64,000 nt of DNA from Megasphaera hominis (GCF_014269395.1 NZ_JACOGK010000006.1:37443-101442); one strand, 5' to 3'. Positions 34,055 to 44,071 are shown, counted from the stretch's first letter. Program-made: numbers and translations. The notes: generated by a model from the sequence alone, not told the origin.

Positions 34055-35779
34055 TCAGACATCCATGTAGGCGCCGGCCATAGCCGATACGGCTAACTTC
34101 GAATAGAGCCGCTGTACAGGCGATTTAGGTTTCAGCTGCGGTACCTTCCAGTTGCGTTTCCGTTCTGCCAGAATAGCTGTGACTTCTTCCGGCGTTTGTT
34201 TTTCACCTTTTGTCCCAATGACGTTCAGCTTACGATTGGGAATGTCGATTTCGATCAGGTCATCGTTCTCGATCAAGGCAATGGGGCCGCCTTCAACGGC
34301 TTCCGGCGAGATGTGACCAATGCAGGGACCGGAGCTGGCACCGGAGAAACGGCCATCCGTAATCAGGGCAACCGAGTGGTTCAGCGTCTGGTCATATACG
34401 ATCGCATCGGTAGTCATGTGCATTTCCGGCATACCGGACCCTTTAGGACCTTCATAGCGGATAACGATGATACTATTCTGTGGAATCTGCCGTTTAATAA
34501 CCGCATCATAGGCAGCTTCTTCCGAGTTGAATACCAGCGCCTTACCAATGTGATGGTGCATTTCCGGTACCGTTGCCGAATATTTGATAACGCCGCCATC
34601 AGGTGCAATATTCCCTTTCATAACGGCTACAGAACCATACATCGTAGCTTCTTCCGGCGGTGTAATGACATCTTCCGGGCGAATACCAAAGTTGCGCAAG
34701 TGACCGTGGCAGCGTTCAAAGAAGCCATCTTCCCGAAGTGTTTCCAGATTTTCACCCAGCGTCTTGCCCGTGCAGGTCATGACATCCAGGTTCAGCTGAT
34801 CCCGGATCAGCCATTCAACCATGGGCACGCCACCGGCCATCCAGAACATTTCACCGACATATTTGCCATTAGGCTGTACATTTACGAGGTGCTTGATTTT
34901 GCGGTTGACTTCATCAAAGATTTCCGGATCCAATTCGATACCTAATTCATGGGCTGCTGCAGGCAAATGGATGAAGGCATTCGTACTGCCACCCAGGGCG
35001 GCGTGTACTTTAATGGCATTCATGAAGGCGTCTTCCGTCATGATCTTCGAGGCAGTAATCCCTTGCCGGGCCAGGTTCATGACAGCATCACCGGCTGCAC
35101 GGGCATAATGCTTGGTTTCCGCAAACATAGCCGGCATGAGGGCCGTGCCCGGCAGGGCCAGACCTAACGCTTCAGACATGCACTGCATCGTGCTGGCCGT
35201 CCCCATGAACTGACAGACGCCACACGTAGGACAGTTGGATAATTTATAATTGCGCATTTCCCGTTCCACCGGTTCACCCCGTTTTTCCCGGGCACACAGG
35301 CGGCCGCACAGTCCGGCAGTCGTCATATCCGGACCCACGTGCTGGGAACCGCCCGGTACGTGTACAGTCGGTAAATCGAGACGCGCTGCAGCAATCAGAT
35401 GGGCCGGTACGGACTTATCACAACTCGAAAGGAGAACCATACCATCCCAGGGAATGACGTTGGCATGAATTTCCACCATATCGGCAATGATTTCCCGGCT
35501 CAGGAGGACGTAGTTCATGCCGTCGTGGCCTTCGGCCCAGCCGTCACAAATATCCGTAGCATGGAAACGGGCTGCTTTGCCGCCGCTTTCCAGGACACCC
35601 ATGCTCACCTGTTCGGCTAAGGTTCCCAGATGGTAGCTGCCCGGATGGCTTTCACCCTGTACATCATCGACCAGAATCTGCATCTTATCCAGATCGCGTT
35701 CAGACCAGTTCATTGCCAATTTCAGCGCATCTACTTGCGGCCAAATCTTACGTGTTGCTTTACTTCTCTGTACATCCAT
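34055..35779 (-). CDS. IlvD/Edd family dehydratase (second copy)
   Basis: About 574 residues. The ATG at 35779 sits six bases after GAGGTG; ATG 35782 and GTG 35788 are alternative starts. Iron-sulfur ligand motifs are present: 'TDICDGWAEGHDG', 'SSCDKSVPAH' and 'SNCPTCGVCQFMGTAST', with the later 'YEGPKGSGMPEMH' and '[12 protein letters not shown]'. It differs from the IlvD at 4875 throughout and reads more like the branch that dehydrates sugar acids or 6-phosphogluconate-type substrates, although a dihydroxy-acid role cannot be excluded. It is monocistronic with its own terminator. It is the second dehydratase of the family in 30 kb. Confidence 0.8.
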   Translation of the reverse strand: MDVQRSKATRKIWPQVDALKLAMNWSERDLDKMQILVDDVQGESHPGSYHLGTLAEQVSMGVLESGGKAARFHATDICDGWAEGHDGMNYVLLSREIIADMVEIHANVIPWDGMVLLSSCDKSVPAHLIAAARLDLPTVHVPGGSQHVGPDMTTAGLCGRLCAREKRGEPVEREMRNYKLSNCPTCGVCQFMGTASTMQCMSEALGLALPGTALMPAMFAETKHYARAAGDAVMNLARQGITASKIMTEDAFMNAIKVHAALGGSTNAFIHLPAAAHELGIELDPEIFDEVNRKIKHLVNVQPNGKYVGEMFWMAGGVPMVEWLIRDQLNLDVMTCTGKTLGENLETLREDGFFERCHGHLRNFGIRPEDVITPPEEATMYGSVAVMKGNIAPDGGVIKYSATVPEMHHHIGKALVFNSEEAAYDAVIKRQIPQNSIIVIRYEGPKGSGMPEMHMTTDAIVYDQTLNHSVALITDGRFSGASSGPCIGHISPEAVEGGPIALIENDDLIEIDIPNRKLNVIGTKGEKQTPEEVTAILAERKRNWKVPQLKPKSPVQRLYSKLAVSAMAGAYMDV

Positions 35780-35921
35780 CATTAGCACCTCTTCATATAT
35801 AGTATTAGTAAAACGAAACTCTTATATACAATATGTTAAGTCCTGGTACGTGCTCTGTCAATTCATATGTCAAATTAGTATCCTAGAATGTAAGTGTTGT
35901 ACTAAAATGCATACGTATAAG

Positions 35922-35976
35922 AAAAAATCCGCACAGACAGAAGTATGGCATATGTCATACCTCTGTCCATGCGGAT
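35922..35976 (-). terminator. Terminator of guaB
   Basis: A long interrupted stem (ATCCGCA...TGCGGAT, with inner GACAG/CTGTC and GTATG/CATAC pairing) is followed by six T on the minus strand. Confidence 0.85.
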
Positions 35977-35989
35977 ACAGGAAATTTTC

Positions 35990-37495
35990 TTATTTATCTG
36001 TCGTATTTTTTTCCTTGCGGATGACGTCGTGCGCGCCGCCTTCAACGATAGACGTAGCGGAAACCAGCGTGATCTTAGCGTTCTTCTGGAGTTCCGGAAT
36101 GGTCAGGGCGCCGCAGTTGCACATGGTCGACTTGATCTTGCTCGTCGTCTTGTCCACGTTTTCCTTCAGCGTACCTGCATAGGGAACATAAGAATCAACG
36201 CCTTCTTCAAAGGAAAGCTTCTTAGCTCCGCCCAGATCATAGCGCTGCCAGTTGCGGGCACGGTTAGAGCCTTCACCCCAATATTCCTTAACGTACGTAC
36301 CGCCGATCATGACCTTTTCAGACGGGCTTTCGTCGAAGCGGGCAAAGTATCTGCCGAGCATGACGAAATCAGCACCCATAGCCAGGGCCAGTGTAATGTG
36401 GTGGTCATAGACGATGCCGCCGTCGGAGCAAACCGGAATATAGACACCGGTCTTTTCATAATATTCATCACGGGCCTTGCAAACTTCGATAACGGCTGTA
36501 GCCTGGCCACGGCCAATCCCTTTCGTTTCGCGGGTAATGCAGATGGAGCCGCCGCCAATACCGACTTTAATGAAATCGGCGCCGCAATCAGCGAGGAAGT
36601 TGAAGCCTTCCCGGTCGACAACGTTACCGGCACCGACTTTTACCGTATCACCATAATGCTGACGAATCCATTCCAGCGTCAGCTTCTGCCATTCCGAAAA
36701 GCCTTCAGACGAATCGATGCAAAGCACATCGGCTCCGGCTTCTACCAGGGCCGGCACACGTTCGGCATAGTCACGCGTATTGATACCGGCACCGACGATA
36801 TAACGTTTCTTTTCGTCGAGCATTTCACCGGGGTTTTCTTTATGGTCTGCATAGTCCTTACGGAAGACGAAGGAGTTCAGTGTACCATCGGCATTCACGA
36901 TCGGCAGGGCATTGAGCTTTTTGTCCCAAATCATGTCGTTAGCTTCACCGAGGGTAATACCGTTTTTAGCATAAATCAGTTTATCCAGAGGTGTCATGAA
37001 TTCGCTGACTTTGGTAGCCGGGTCCATGCGGCTGACACGATAGTCACGGCTGGTTACGATGCCCACGAGCTTGCCATTTACCGTACCGTCGGAGGTAACG
37101 GCTACTGTAGAATGACCGGTCCGTTCTTTCAGCGCTACGACATCAGCCATAGTCATATCCGGGCTGACATTGGAATCGCTCGGTACAAAACCGGATTTAT
37201 AGGCTTTGACACTGGCGACCATGGCAGCTTCTTCTTCGATAGTCTGGGAGCCATAAATAAAAGAAACGCCACCTGCTTTGGCCAAGGCAACAGCCAGCTT
37301 TTCGCCGGAAACGGCCTGCATGATAGCGGACACCATAGGAATTGACATTTCTATGGCAGGTTTTTCTCCTTTTTTAAACTTTGTGAGAGGCGTCTTCAAT
37401 GATACATTTACCGGCATACACTCCTTTGATGAATACCCGGGAATCAAAAGATATTCATTAAACGTATGCGATGGTTCATTGATGTAAATAGCCAT
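35990..37495 (-). CDS. guaB: IMP dehydrogenase
   Basis: 501 residues with the IMPDH barrel interrupted by two CBS domains (about 95-225). The catalytic loop is '[20 protein letters not shown]'-like with Cys319, where many enzymes read GPGSICTTR. The flap region '[12 protein letters not shown]' supplies the conserved Arg-Tyr. It oxidises IMP to XMP with NAD+, the committed step to guanine nucleotides. The C-terminus lacks the usual long GuaB ending and instead ends with a Lys/Asp-rich stretch. The gene is monocistronic, with a promoter at 37586-37613 and a GGAGG site. A roughly 85-base leader can form ACCGG/CCGGT pairing, but I see no known riboswitch in it. Confidence 0.9.
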   Translation of the reverse strand: MAIYINEPSHTFNEYLLIPGYSSKECMPVNVSLKTPLTKFKKGEKPAIEMSIPMVSAIMQAVSGEKLAVALAKAGGVSFIYGSQTIEEEAAMVASVKAYKSGFVPSDSNVSPDMTMADVVALKERTGHSTVAVTSDGTVNGKLVGIVTSRDYRVSRMDPATKVSEFMTPLDKLIYAKNGITLGEANDMIWDKKLNALPIVNADGTLNSFVFRKDYADHKENPGEMLDEKKRYIVGAGINTRDYAERVPALVEAGADVLCIDSSEGFSEWQKLTLEWIRQHYGDTVKVGAGNVVDREGFNFLADCGADFIKVGIGGGSICITRETKGIGRGQATAVIEVCKARDEYYEKTGVYIPVCSDGGIVYDHHITLALAMGADFVMLGRYFARFDESPSEKVMIGGTYVKEYWGEGSNRARNWQRYDLGGAKKLSFEEGVDSYVPYAGTLKENVDKTTSKIKSTMCNCGALTIPELQKNAKITLVSATSIVEGGAHDVIRKEKNTTDK

Positions 37496-37585
37496 TTTAT
37501 ATCCTCCTTAATATACAAGCAACTAACCGGATCCTGTATCTGCCGGTCTCTCATAATGGGTTCCCGTGACGAGGGAATTTATACT

Positions 37586-37613
37586 ATTATACCGCGTGCA
37601 AAAGTAAAATCAA
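37586..37613 (-). promoter_or_regulatory. Promoter of guaB
   Basis: TTGATT (37608-37613) and a perfect TATAAT (37586-37591) are spaced by 16 bases on the minus strand. Confidence 0.65.
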
Positions 37614-37683
37614 GAGTAATCTCATTTTCTTCTAAAATCAGTCTGTTTTTTCAGCCACGGCTTAAAAAGCAAAAGTGAACGAC

Positions 37684-37716
37684 GTGCGCCCTGCCAGGGT
37701 ATCCGGCCGGGCGCAC
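37684..37716 (-). other. G+C-rich hairpin after the chaperone-like operon
   Basis: Arms GTGCGCCC (37684-37691) and GGGCGCAC (37709-37716) form a perfect 8-bp stem 29 bases beyond the last gene. Only a weak T stretch follows on the minus strand, so termination may be factor-dependent. Confidence 0.5.
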
Positions 37717-37744
37717 TCCCTCACTAAACGGCCAGGCACTGCCT

Positions 37745-38539
37745 TTATTTATTATAGGCCGCTTCAAAGTCTCCATTTACCGTATCGTATTTAATAGCCG
37801 CATCACGTCCTTCAGCAAACTGCGACAGCGGATCCCTGCCCTGGCTGGAATAGACTACGGCATTGGCCATGGCCACAGCCCGGTTATTGATCAGTACGAA
37901 GAGCTCCTTGAGGTGCGACCGGGCCTGATCGGACGGACAGGAAATGCCATCCAATTCCTGAATACATTGCCGCGCTTCATTAGAAATGGCCCTGCCACGA
38001 TCATAAAAAGAGCGATTGCTGCCCAAATTACCAGCGTAGTTATTGATATCCGTCGCCAGCTGGGCTGTTTTGCGATCGAGAGCATCTTTCTTATCGGCAT
38101 ATGTATAAAATTGGCTGTATTCCTCTCGTGGCGACTTTTTCGCAGGTGCTGCCGGTGCCTTCTGGGTTTGATTGACTGCCGGCTGCGGTTTAGCTGTATT
38201 TGTCTTCTGGGTAGTCTGGCTGGACTGCGTCGTCTTAGGCCGGGGATTCCCGGAAGAGTGACTAGCCCCATAACCGATCAGGAAAAACAAGGCCGCCACC
38301 AGCAGAGGCAGCGCATAGAGCCAGACTGTACCGGTACGCTGTGACTGGGCCGCTGCCGCCGGGCGGGCCGGCTGCGGGGCAACAGACCGCAGGGACGCAG
38401 TTCCCGACGGACGGGTCGTCCGCTGTGCCGTTGCCTGTTTCCGGGCCTCCCGGACAGGCTCTTTTTGAATAGCTTCACAGGCCGCTTTAAAAGACAAGGC
38501 CTTGTCTTCAAAGCCGGCGAAGCCTTTGTTCCTGGGCAT
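37745..38539 (-). CDS. Single-pass membrane protein of the Hsp70-like operon
   Basis: 264 residues, not recognised. The N-terminal 70 residues are basic and Ala/Pro-rich, one helix follows (about 72-92, 'TVWLYALPLLVAALFFLIGY'), then a Gln/Thr/Pro-rich linker (about 95-140), and a helical C-terminal domain from about 142 ('SPREEYSQFYTYADKKDALD'). The layout suggests an N-in, C-out protein with an extracytoplasmic helical domain on a flexible stalk. It is the last gene of the operon, 25 bases after the J-like gene. Its conservation with that set would make it the membrane anchor or client-facing part of the machine; this is inference only. Confidence 0.7.
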   Translation of the reverse strand: MPRNKGFAGFEDKALSFKAACEAIQKEPVREARKQATAQRTTRPSGTASLRSVAPQPARPAAAAQSQRTGTVWLYALPLLVAALFFLIGYGASHSSGNPRPKTTQSSQTTQKTNTAKPQPAVNQTQKAPAAPAKKSPREEYSQFYTYADKKDALDRKTAQLATDINNYAGNLGSNRSFYDRGRAISNEARQCIQELDGISCPSDQARSHLKELFVLINNRAVAMANAVVYSSQGRDPLSQFAEGRDAAIKYDTVNGDFEAAYNK

Positions 38540-38564
38540 GATTTCACCTCATATTCTTCTATAA

Positions 38565-40193
38565 TTATAACAGTACATCACTGATCCTGTGCAGGCCCTG
38601 TTTAAATACCATGGACAAGAGCGTTTCTAAAAGGAGGGCATCCTGTACGATGAGAAAGTCCAAATACACCCGGACAGAAGGCTGACGCACACTCGTAAGG
38701 GAAAATCCATCCTGCCCCGACAGAAGCTTCAATTCATGCCAAGCGTACAGCCTCTTTCCCGCGCCCTGCGCTGCCTGGTTTGGAAAAACCAGGCCGTCGT
38801 CCCGGACGAGCACCTGGCCGAAGGATTTCTCCTTCCCTGCCTGCAAGGCTTGAATCAGTTCCAGACCCAGGCGTACACCCACCAGTTCCCAAAGTCTTTT
38901 GGTGAGCTCAGAAAAAATATCAGGCCTGTTTCCCAAGGAAAACTCATGAAATTCTCCCGAATAGGTTTTCACACGGATGATATACAGCGTATCTTCCTGC
39001 CGGCGAATACGGCCCCAGGCGAGATGGCCAATATTTTTCAAATACACAGTTTCACTGCCTGCGCGTATGTAGTCCTGTGTCATTTGGATCTGCTTTTTAG
39101 CTGCCGGCTCCAGGGTTGCCGTATAGTCCGGAGTACTGGCCTCCGTTGCCTCTGCCTGGCTGTCTGACGGCGCAAAACTACGCAGTACTTCCATATCCTT
39201 TTGGAACGCAGCAGCTGCTGTGAATAGCTCGGCAAAGATGTGCGAAATGGCCGCGATAATACGCTGTGCTAATTCCACATAGCCATGATCATTACATAAA
39301 TCTACCGATAGATTGCGCAGCTCACTGGCCAGGTCCAGACTGGCTTCATGCTCTAAGCCCTTGCTTTCCATGGCCATTTGAATCGGCTGGGCTACGGCAT
39401 CCCATTGTCTGGTCATTTGCAGCAGCTTGTCGACGAGAAGCGAAATGGTCTGTACCGGCTCTTTCTTATCAGCCCGCTCTTTGACGGTGGCAATGAGTTG
39501 CTCCAACGCCGGCGTAGCCGTATAAAAGAAGGCTTGTGTCTCTATTTCATATATGTCGACCAGTTTATAGATTAAGGACGGCGCAATGTCTTTGCCTTCC
39601 TTTGTCGTAACCTCCACCAATTCCGTTACGGCAGCCATGAGATCATCCGTCGGCAGCCTGTCCAGTGCCAGCTTGCCAACAGACGCCAGGTATTCTGCAT
39701 AGCTGCCTACAGCCGCTTTAACCCGGTCCGTGTCTTCCACTACGGCTATACCGGCTGCCCTGCGGTCTGTATTAATCGAGGACAACAAGCTTTCCAGATC
39801 GATATTCTCGTAGCAGTCAGCCATTTCCCGGAGATAGCGGACACACACCGGTGCAGTCGCCGCTGTATGGCAGCAGAGTAAGGCCGCCAGTACAGTTACG
39901 CGGGCACAGGCCAGCTTTGATTCCTGCAAAAAGCTCTCAGCCGCAGCAAATTCCGGGGCACCGCCTTTTTTGATTTCGTCCAGGAACGCCTGTACAGCCG
40001 CCGGGTCCGCGCCGGGAAACCAGGAAATTTCAGCTTCCAGCCGCGTAACGGGGTTAATAATGCTGTTTGCCCGGTCTCTTGCCGCGCTATCATCATGTAA
40101 TAATTCCAAATCTTCAGCCGCACTCAGTATGTCTGCCTTTTTTGATCTGGTCGACACGCCTAATGTATAAAAGGGATTATCAAATACGTTCAT
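38565..40193 (-). CDS. J-domain-like protein with degenerate HPD (HDD)
   Basis: 542 residues. The first 60 residues resemble a J domain ('NPFYTLGVSTRSKKADILSA', then 'LELLHDDSAARDRAN' and 'NPVTRLEAEISWFPG'), but the signature His-Pro-Asp is H33-D34-D35. The middle (about 70-350) is helical and Ala/Leu-rich, similar to repeat proteins. The C-terminal 150 residues are mixed, with 'IGHLAWGRIRRQEDTLYIIR'. It overlaps the AAA+ gene by four bases (ATGA), so the two are translationally coupled. The position beside an Hsp70 and a GrpE-like gene makes a cochaperone role likely, although the altered HPD suggests it does not stimulate the ATPase in the normal way. Confidence 0.6.
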   Translation of the reverse strand: MNVFDNPFYTLGVSTRSKKADILSAAEDLELLHDDSAARDRANSIINPVTRLEAEISWFPGADPAAVQAFLDEIKKGGAPEFAAAESFLQESKLACARVTVLAALLCCHTAATAPVCVRYLREMADCYENIDLESLLSSINTDRRAAGIAVVEDTDRVKAAVGSYAEYLASVGKLALDRLPTDDLMAAVTELVEVTTKEGKDIAPSLIYKLVDIYEIETQAFFYTATPALEQLIATVKERADKKEPVQTISLLVDKLLQMTRQWDAVAQPIQMAMESKGLEHEASLDLASELRNLSVDLCNDHGYVELAQRIIAAISHIFAELFTAAAAFQKDMEVLRSFAPSDSQAEATEASTPDYTATLEPAAKKQIQMTQDYIRAGSETVYLKNIGHLAWGRIRRQEDTLYIIRVKTYSGEFHEFSLGNRPDIFSELTKRLWELVGVRLGLELIQALQAGKEKSFGQVLVRDDGLVFPNQAAQGAGKRLYAWHELKLLSGQDGFSLTSVRQPSVRVYLDFLIVQDALLLETLLSMVFKQGLHRISDVLL

Positions 40194-41575
40194 GAGAAAC
40201 TCCTATCCTGGAAAGGGGAACCCCTGTGTGTTCTCTTCCGGTCTTCAAAAGCAGCTGTAGCCAGATCCAGACATTCCTGATCGATACATTCCTTATCCTG
40301 TTTAGCTGCCAGTCTGGCCGCTTCGCGGATAACGTAATCCACATCGGACAAGGGCTTTCCCGTTACGGCGTCAATAAGGTGCTCTGTATGCAGGGTGTCA
40401 CTGACTGGCAGATCCTGTAACAAATGCTGAATTAACGCCGCTGCTTCTTCCTTACCGGGAAAGGTCACTTCGACAAGATTATCAAACCGGCCCGTTCGCC
40501 GGATGGCCGTATCTACCATATCCAGCCGGTTGGTCATGGCAAAGATAAGGACTTTGTTTTGCACGGCTTCCGGTATGAGGCGCAGAAATTCACTCACTTC
40601 TTCTACGTGATATTGCTGGGACCCGCCGCTGTCCCTGGCAGAGACGAAGGCTTCCATTTCATCAATAATAATGACCGAGGGAGCCTTCTCCTGCGCCTTA
40701 GCAAATAGCTCTGCAATCAATTTACCCGTTTGATGAATGTACGGACTGCCTACGCTGTTGGCATCAATAGTAAAGCTGGGCCAGCCCAGGTATTCTACCA
40801 GCCGTTGTACTGCATAGGTTTTACCACAACCCGGCGGCCCATATAAAATAGTGGCCGAGGGAAAATCAATGCCCATGCGCCGATATTTCTCTTCATGCCG
40901 GACGATATCGATGATGTGTTCGTTAAAAAACGTTTCTAAGGCTGGCCGGCCGGGCAAGCTAAAGGGGCCCGTGCCTTTGATGACAGCCCTGTGGTCCGTC
41001 CGTTCCGCTGCCTCACCACAGCCTGCCGGCAGGGACAGACCGGCCGCATTTATAATGTCCCGCAGCTGCTCTTCTGTGAGCCAGCTGCAAATTTCTGCCA
41101 GCCGGGAAAAAGCAAAGACCGACAGCGGAATCCCTCCGGTCAGGTATTGACCTAATACAAGATCATCTCCAACAAAGGTCGCTGCCCCTGCGGTTGGTAA
41201 AAGGAGGGAATATTTTTCTACATATATGGCACCAGCCAAGGAAACCTCCTGATCTGCCTGCCGGCTTTGGCGCAGTGCCAGCGCGACGGCCTTGGCATCA
41301 ATGAACGTATCCGGTGCCGGGCAGCCTGCCAGGGAAAAGATAGTCCCGCCGGCCAGATAGTACCGGTCAGCGGCACCGATACGTATCGATGCCAACAGGC
41401 CGGATTTTAAAAACCCCTGCGCCATCAGTGTTTCCCCTAAGGGCGCTGCCATAAGGAGCAGATCGTCCCCGGCCTGTTCCGTACGGTAGATTTGCCAGTC
41501 CGTCCCTGCGCAGGCGACCTGCTTTATCTTCCAGCCGTGTATGTGATAGCCCCGCGGCAGCCAAGGATCAATCAT
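40190..41575 (-). CDS. AAA+ ATPase of the Hsp70-like operon
   Basis: 461 residues from the ATG at 41575, chosen for its GGGGG ribosome binding site. The first 215 or so residues are unrecognised and mixed alpha/beta. The classical AAA domain follows: Walker A 'GPPGCGKT' (246-253), Walker B 'VIIIDEME' (about 301-308), sensor 1 'AMTNR' (346-350) and arginine-finger region 'RRTGRFD' (359-365), then a helical lid. This is the Cdc48/FtsH/RarA-like ring ATPase type, with no protease domain. It should remodel or unfold a partner using ATP. It is four bases downstream of the Hsp70-like gene and overlaps the J-like gene by four. Confidence 0.85.
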   Translation of the reverse strand: MIDPWLPRGYHIHGWKIKQVACAGTDWQIYRTEQAGDDLLLMAAPLGETLMAQGFLKSGLLASIRIGAADRYYLAGGTIFSLAGCPAPDTFIDAKAVALALRQSRQADQEVSLAGAIYVEKYSLLLPTAGAATFVGDDLVLGQYLTGGIPLSVFAFSRLAEICSWLTEEQLRDIINAAGLSLPAGCGEAAERTDHRAVIKGTGPFSLPGRPALETFFNEHIIDIVRHEEKYRRMGIDFPSATILYGPPGCGKTYAVQRLVEYLGWPSFTIDANSVGSPYIHQTGKLIAELFAKAQEKAPSVIIIDEMEAFVSARDSGGSQQYHVEEVSEFLRLIPEAVQNKVLIFAMTNRLDMVDTAIRRTGRFDNLVEVTFPGKEEAAALIQHLLQDLPVSDTLHTEHLIDAVTGKPLSDVDYVIREAARLAAKQDKECIDQECLDLATAAFEDRKRTHRGSPFQDRSFS

Positions 41576-41579
41576 CTTC

Positions 41580-44069
41580 CTACCCCCTGATAATATTGAC
41601 CAGACTGCGGATATCGCCTGTATTGTCAAAGTTGTACGCCAGGCTTACCATTTCTGCGAGGACCCGCTTCAAATCCGCAATGCGATCGGCTTGCTTCAGG
41701 CGCTGCCCTTCAGCAACCAGTTCCTGGAAGCGCTGCATATCCTGACAGCCTGCGGGATGGCCGGCAAAATGATTGAAGAGATCAATGACAAACCAATCCT
41801 GCCGCCATAAGATCGTAAATATTTCATCGTGTATCTTAGCTAAGGTCAGTTCAAATTCGCTGTCATTTTTATCTATGCATTTGCCCGCATTATGCCGCAA
41901 GCCTTCATAACGGGCCAGTTCTACGGCCGTCGCATACGGCTTGGCTGACTCTTCATAAATGGCGAGCTGCCGTTCTAATTCCCCCTGCCGGATGGCCTTT
42001 AAGTTCCGTTCCCGCGTTTTTGACAAAAGGCGTTTGACTTCATAAATTTTATTCCATGCTTCTCCTATGGCCTCCGCACTTTCTCCCTTCTGGTTCAAAA
42101 AGAGCGCTTCGTTCGCCTTATCCTTGGCTTCGCTCAGGGCCGGATCGACGACGGCTTCTTCCATATTAGAAATGCGGTCCAGCAGCTCCAGGGCATCCCG
42201 GTTGACCTGTTCTGACGTCTGGCTGAAATCAGGCGTTTTTCCTGCTGTCGTATAGAAATTTTTCGTTTCGAAGGTGATACCTATGCTGGGTACCGATACG
42301 GATACGACCAGGTTTCCTGAATCCATGATCTGATAGTTGAATTCCAATTCGGCCCCGGCCGGAATAATATCGTCTTCAAAATCGTTACCACTAATCTGTA
42401 AATAGCCAATAGGCCGGTTATCCGTGACGGGATACTCAATATCCCCTTCCACCAGATTAAAGTTCAACGCTTTGGCACTGCCTGCCTTGAGAGTTTCTCC
42501 GGCGCGATATATTTTTTGTCCTGTTTTGGGCAGTGATTCTCCTGCCTTCACTAAATAGTCCAGTACTTGATCGCCGCCGATTTTATTTAAGACAATGGCC
42601 GCAATGGAGTGAGAAGCCGGAATGCCAACGATCGTCGCGGCCGTCTTGGTAATGACAATGTTGTCATTTTTGATCGGAACGATTTCACCGCCAGAACCAA
42701 AGACGAATACCTTAAAGGTATTTTCACCTGCTTCAGACAAAGGCACCTCCATGATTTTGCCATTTTCTAAGGGATAACGACCGGACGACCAGCCCGTATC
42801 CAGACTGTCGATTTGGAATTGCATGTTCTTTGGCTCAGCTTGGGCAAATTTCACGGCAATTTTTGTCTTACTGTCTGATGTTCTGGCAATATATACAAAT
42901 TGTACATCCAGACCACCACCGGTATTCATCTTCCCTTTATTGCCCTTGCGCCCATGTTCCAAAGAATCCCAGTCGATGGACTCAGCAAAGATGCTGGCCC
43001 CTTCGGCAACGGCCGTCATGGGATTGACGTCGGTACTGCCGGGAATCCCCAATTCAAAGGACACCTTGTCCCGCAGGGGCTTATAATTGGTCGGCCCGCC
43101 GATGAAGACGATCTTGGCAATATCCTGCGGCTTAAGGCCGGCCTTGCTGATCGTTTCCCGCGTTGCTTCTACAGATTCCATGAGCCGTTTTTCGATGAGT
43201 CCGTCATATTGTTCCCGGTCAATGGGAATATCCAAATATATTTCATTGTCGTCCAAGTCGCGGACATTCAATTCCATTTCCGATAAAGAAATAATAGCGC
43301 TATCACTCGACGAGAGTTCCATCTTTGCCTTTTCTGCCGCCCAGGCAGCCATGCGCATTAAGCGCGTGTCCTGCCGCTGTACCTGATCATCGGCAAGAGA
43401 AAAATGTTCCCGTAGCCACGGTTTGACCACATTGTCTACGAGTGTTCTGTCAAAGTCCCGGCCGCCACACATGGCAATACCGCCGTGCGCAATGAGATTG
43501 ACCCGTCCGGCAACGCTTTCGGCAATGGCAATGTCTAAGGTGCCGCCGCCTAAGTCATAGACCAGGAACGTGCCATCGGAATTTTCCTGCTGCATGATCT
43601 TCATGACCGCTGCTACCGGTTCCTGCATTAAAGACACGTTGCGAAAGCCGGCCAGCCCGGCTGCCTTCATGGTAGCGTTTTTTTGCATTTGATTAAACGC
43701 TGCCGGCACCGTAATGACCACGCCTTTGATCTCATCAGCCGCTACCTTGCCGGACAAATAGCCATACAACACCTTTAGAATCTCTGACGAGCATTCTTCC
43801 GGCGTTTTCGTGATCTTCACTGCCGGAAATTCAATCAGTGTGCTCGTGCCCATAAAGCGTTTAAATAACGTCGCCGCATAGCCCGGTGCCTGGGAGGCCG
43901 CATTATAAGCCCGTAAGCCATACTGCGTATTACCGCGGCGGTCAATATAAATGGCCGAAGGCGTCACATCATTTTGCTCACTGCTTTTCCACACCTTGGT
44001 TTCCTTGCCATCATACGTACAAATGGCACTATTTGTCGTCCCTAAATCAATGCCTACATAGATTGCCAT
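41580..44069 (-). CDS. Divergent Hsp70 with extra beta domain
   Basis: 829 residues from the ATG at 44069 (AGGAGG eight bases upstream; GTG 44075 is too close). The actin-like ATPase domain is complete (about 1-370): 'GIDLGTTNSA', 'VYDLGGGTLD', and 'IVFIGGPTN'. Residues about 385-480 form a beta-rich, immunoglobulin-like segment not found in DnaK. A substrate-binding-type beta domain follows (about 480-605, 'LVKAGESLPKTGQKI' to 'VSVSVPSI'), and then about 220 helical residues, longer than the DnaK lid. It should be an ATP-driven peptide-binding chaperone, but client and cochaperone contacts are probably changed. The GrpE-like gene ends two bases before its start. Confidence 0.85.
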   Translation of the reverse strand: MAIYVGIDLGTTNSAICTYDGKETKVWKSSEQNDVTPSAIYIDRRGNTQYGLRAYNAASQAPGYAATLFKRFMGTSTLIEFPAVKITKTPEECSSEILKVLYGYLSGKVAADEIKGVVITVPAAFNQMQKNATMKAAGLAGFRNVSLMQEPVAAVMKIMQQENSDGTFLVYDLGGGTLDIAIAESVAGRVNLIAHGGIAMCGGRDFDRTLVDNVVKPWLREHFSLADDQVQRQDTRLMRMAAWAAEKAKMELSSSDSAIISLSEMELNVRDLDDNEIYLDIPIDREQYDGLIEKRLMESVEATRETISKAGLKPQDIAKIVFIGGPTNYKPLRDKVSFELGIPGSTDVNPMTAVAEGASIFAESIDWDSLEHGRKGNKGKMNTGGGLDVQFVYIARTSDSKTKIAVKFAQAEPKNMQFQIDSLDTGWSSGRYPLENGKIMEVPLSEAGENTFKVFVFGSGGEIVPIKNDNIVITKTAATIVGIPASHSIAAIVLNKIGGDQVLDYLVKAGESLPKTGQKIYRAGETLKAGSAKALNFNLVEGDIEYPVTDNRPIGYLQISGNDFEDDIIPAGAELEFNYQIMDSGNLVVSVSVPSIGITFETKNFYTTAGKTPDFSQTSEQVNRDALELLDRISNMEEAVVDPALSEAKDKANEALFLNQKGESAEAIGEAWNKIYEVKRLLSKTRERNLKAIRQGELERQLAIYEESAKPYATAVELARYEGLRHNAGKCIDKNDSEFELTLAKIHDEIFTILWRQDWFVIDLFNHFAGHPAGCQDMQRFQELVAEGQRLKQADRIADLKRVLAEMVSLAYNFDNTGDIRSLVNIIRG

Positions 44070-44071
44070 GC

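Noticed and set aside
35945..37345. 466-residue open frame on the plus strand
   Set aside because: It is the antisense shadow of guaB, whose motifs are intact, and lacks a start signal.
41580..44069. Canonical DnaK
   Set aside because: The extra beta domain, long helical tail and unusual neighbours do not fit housekeeping DnaK.
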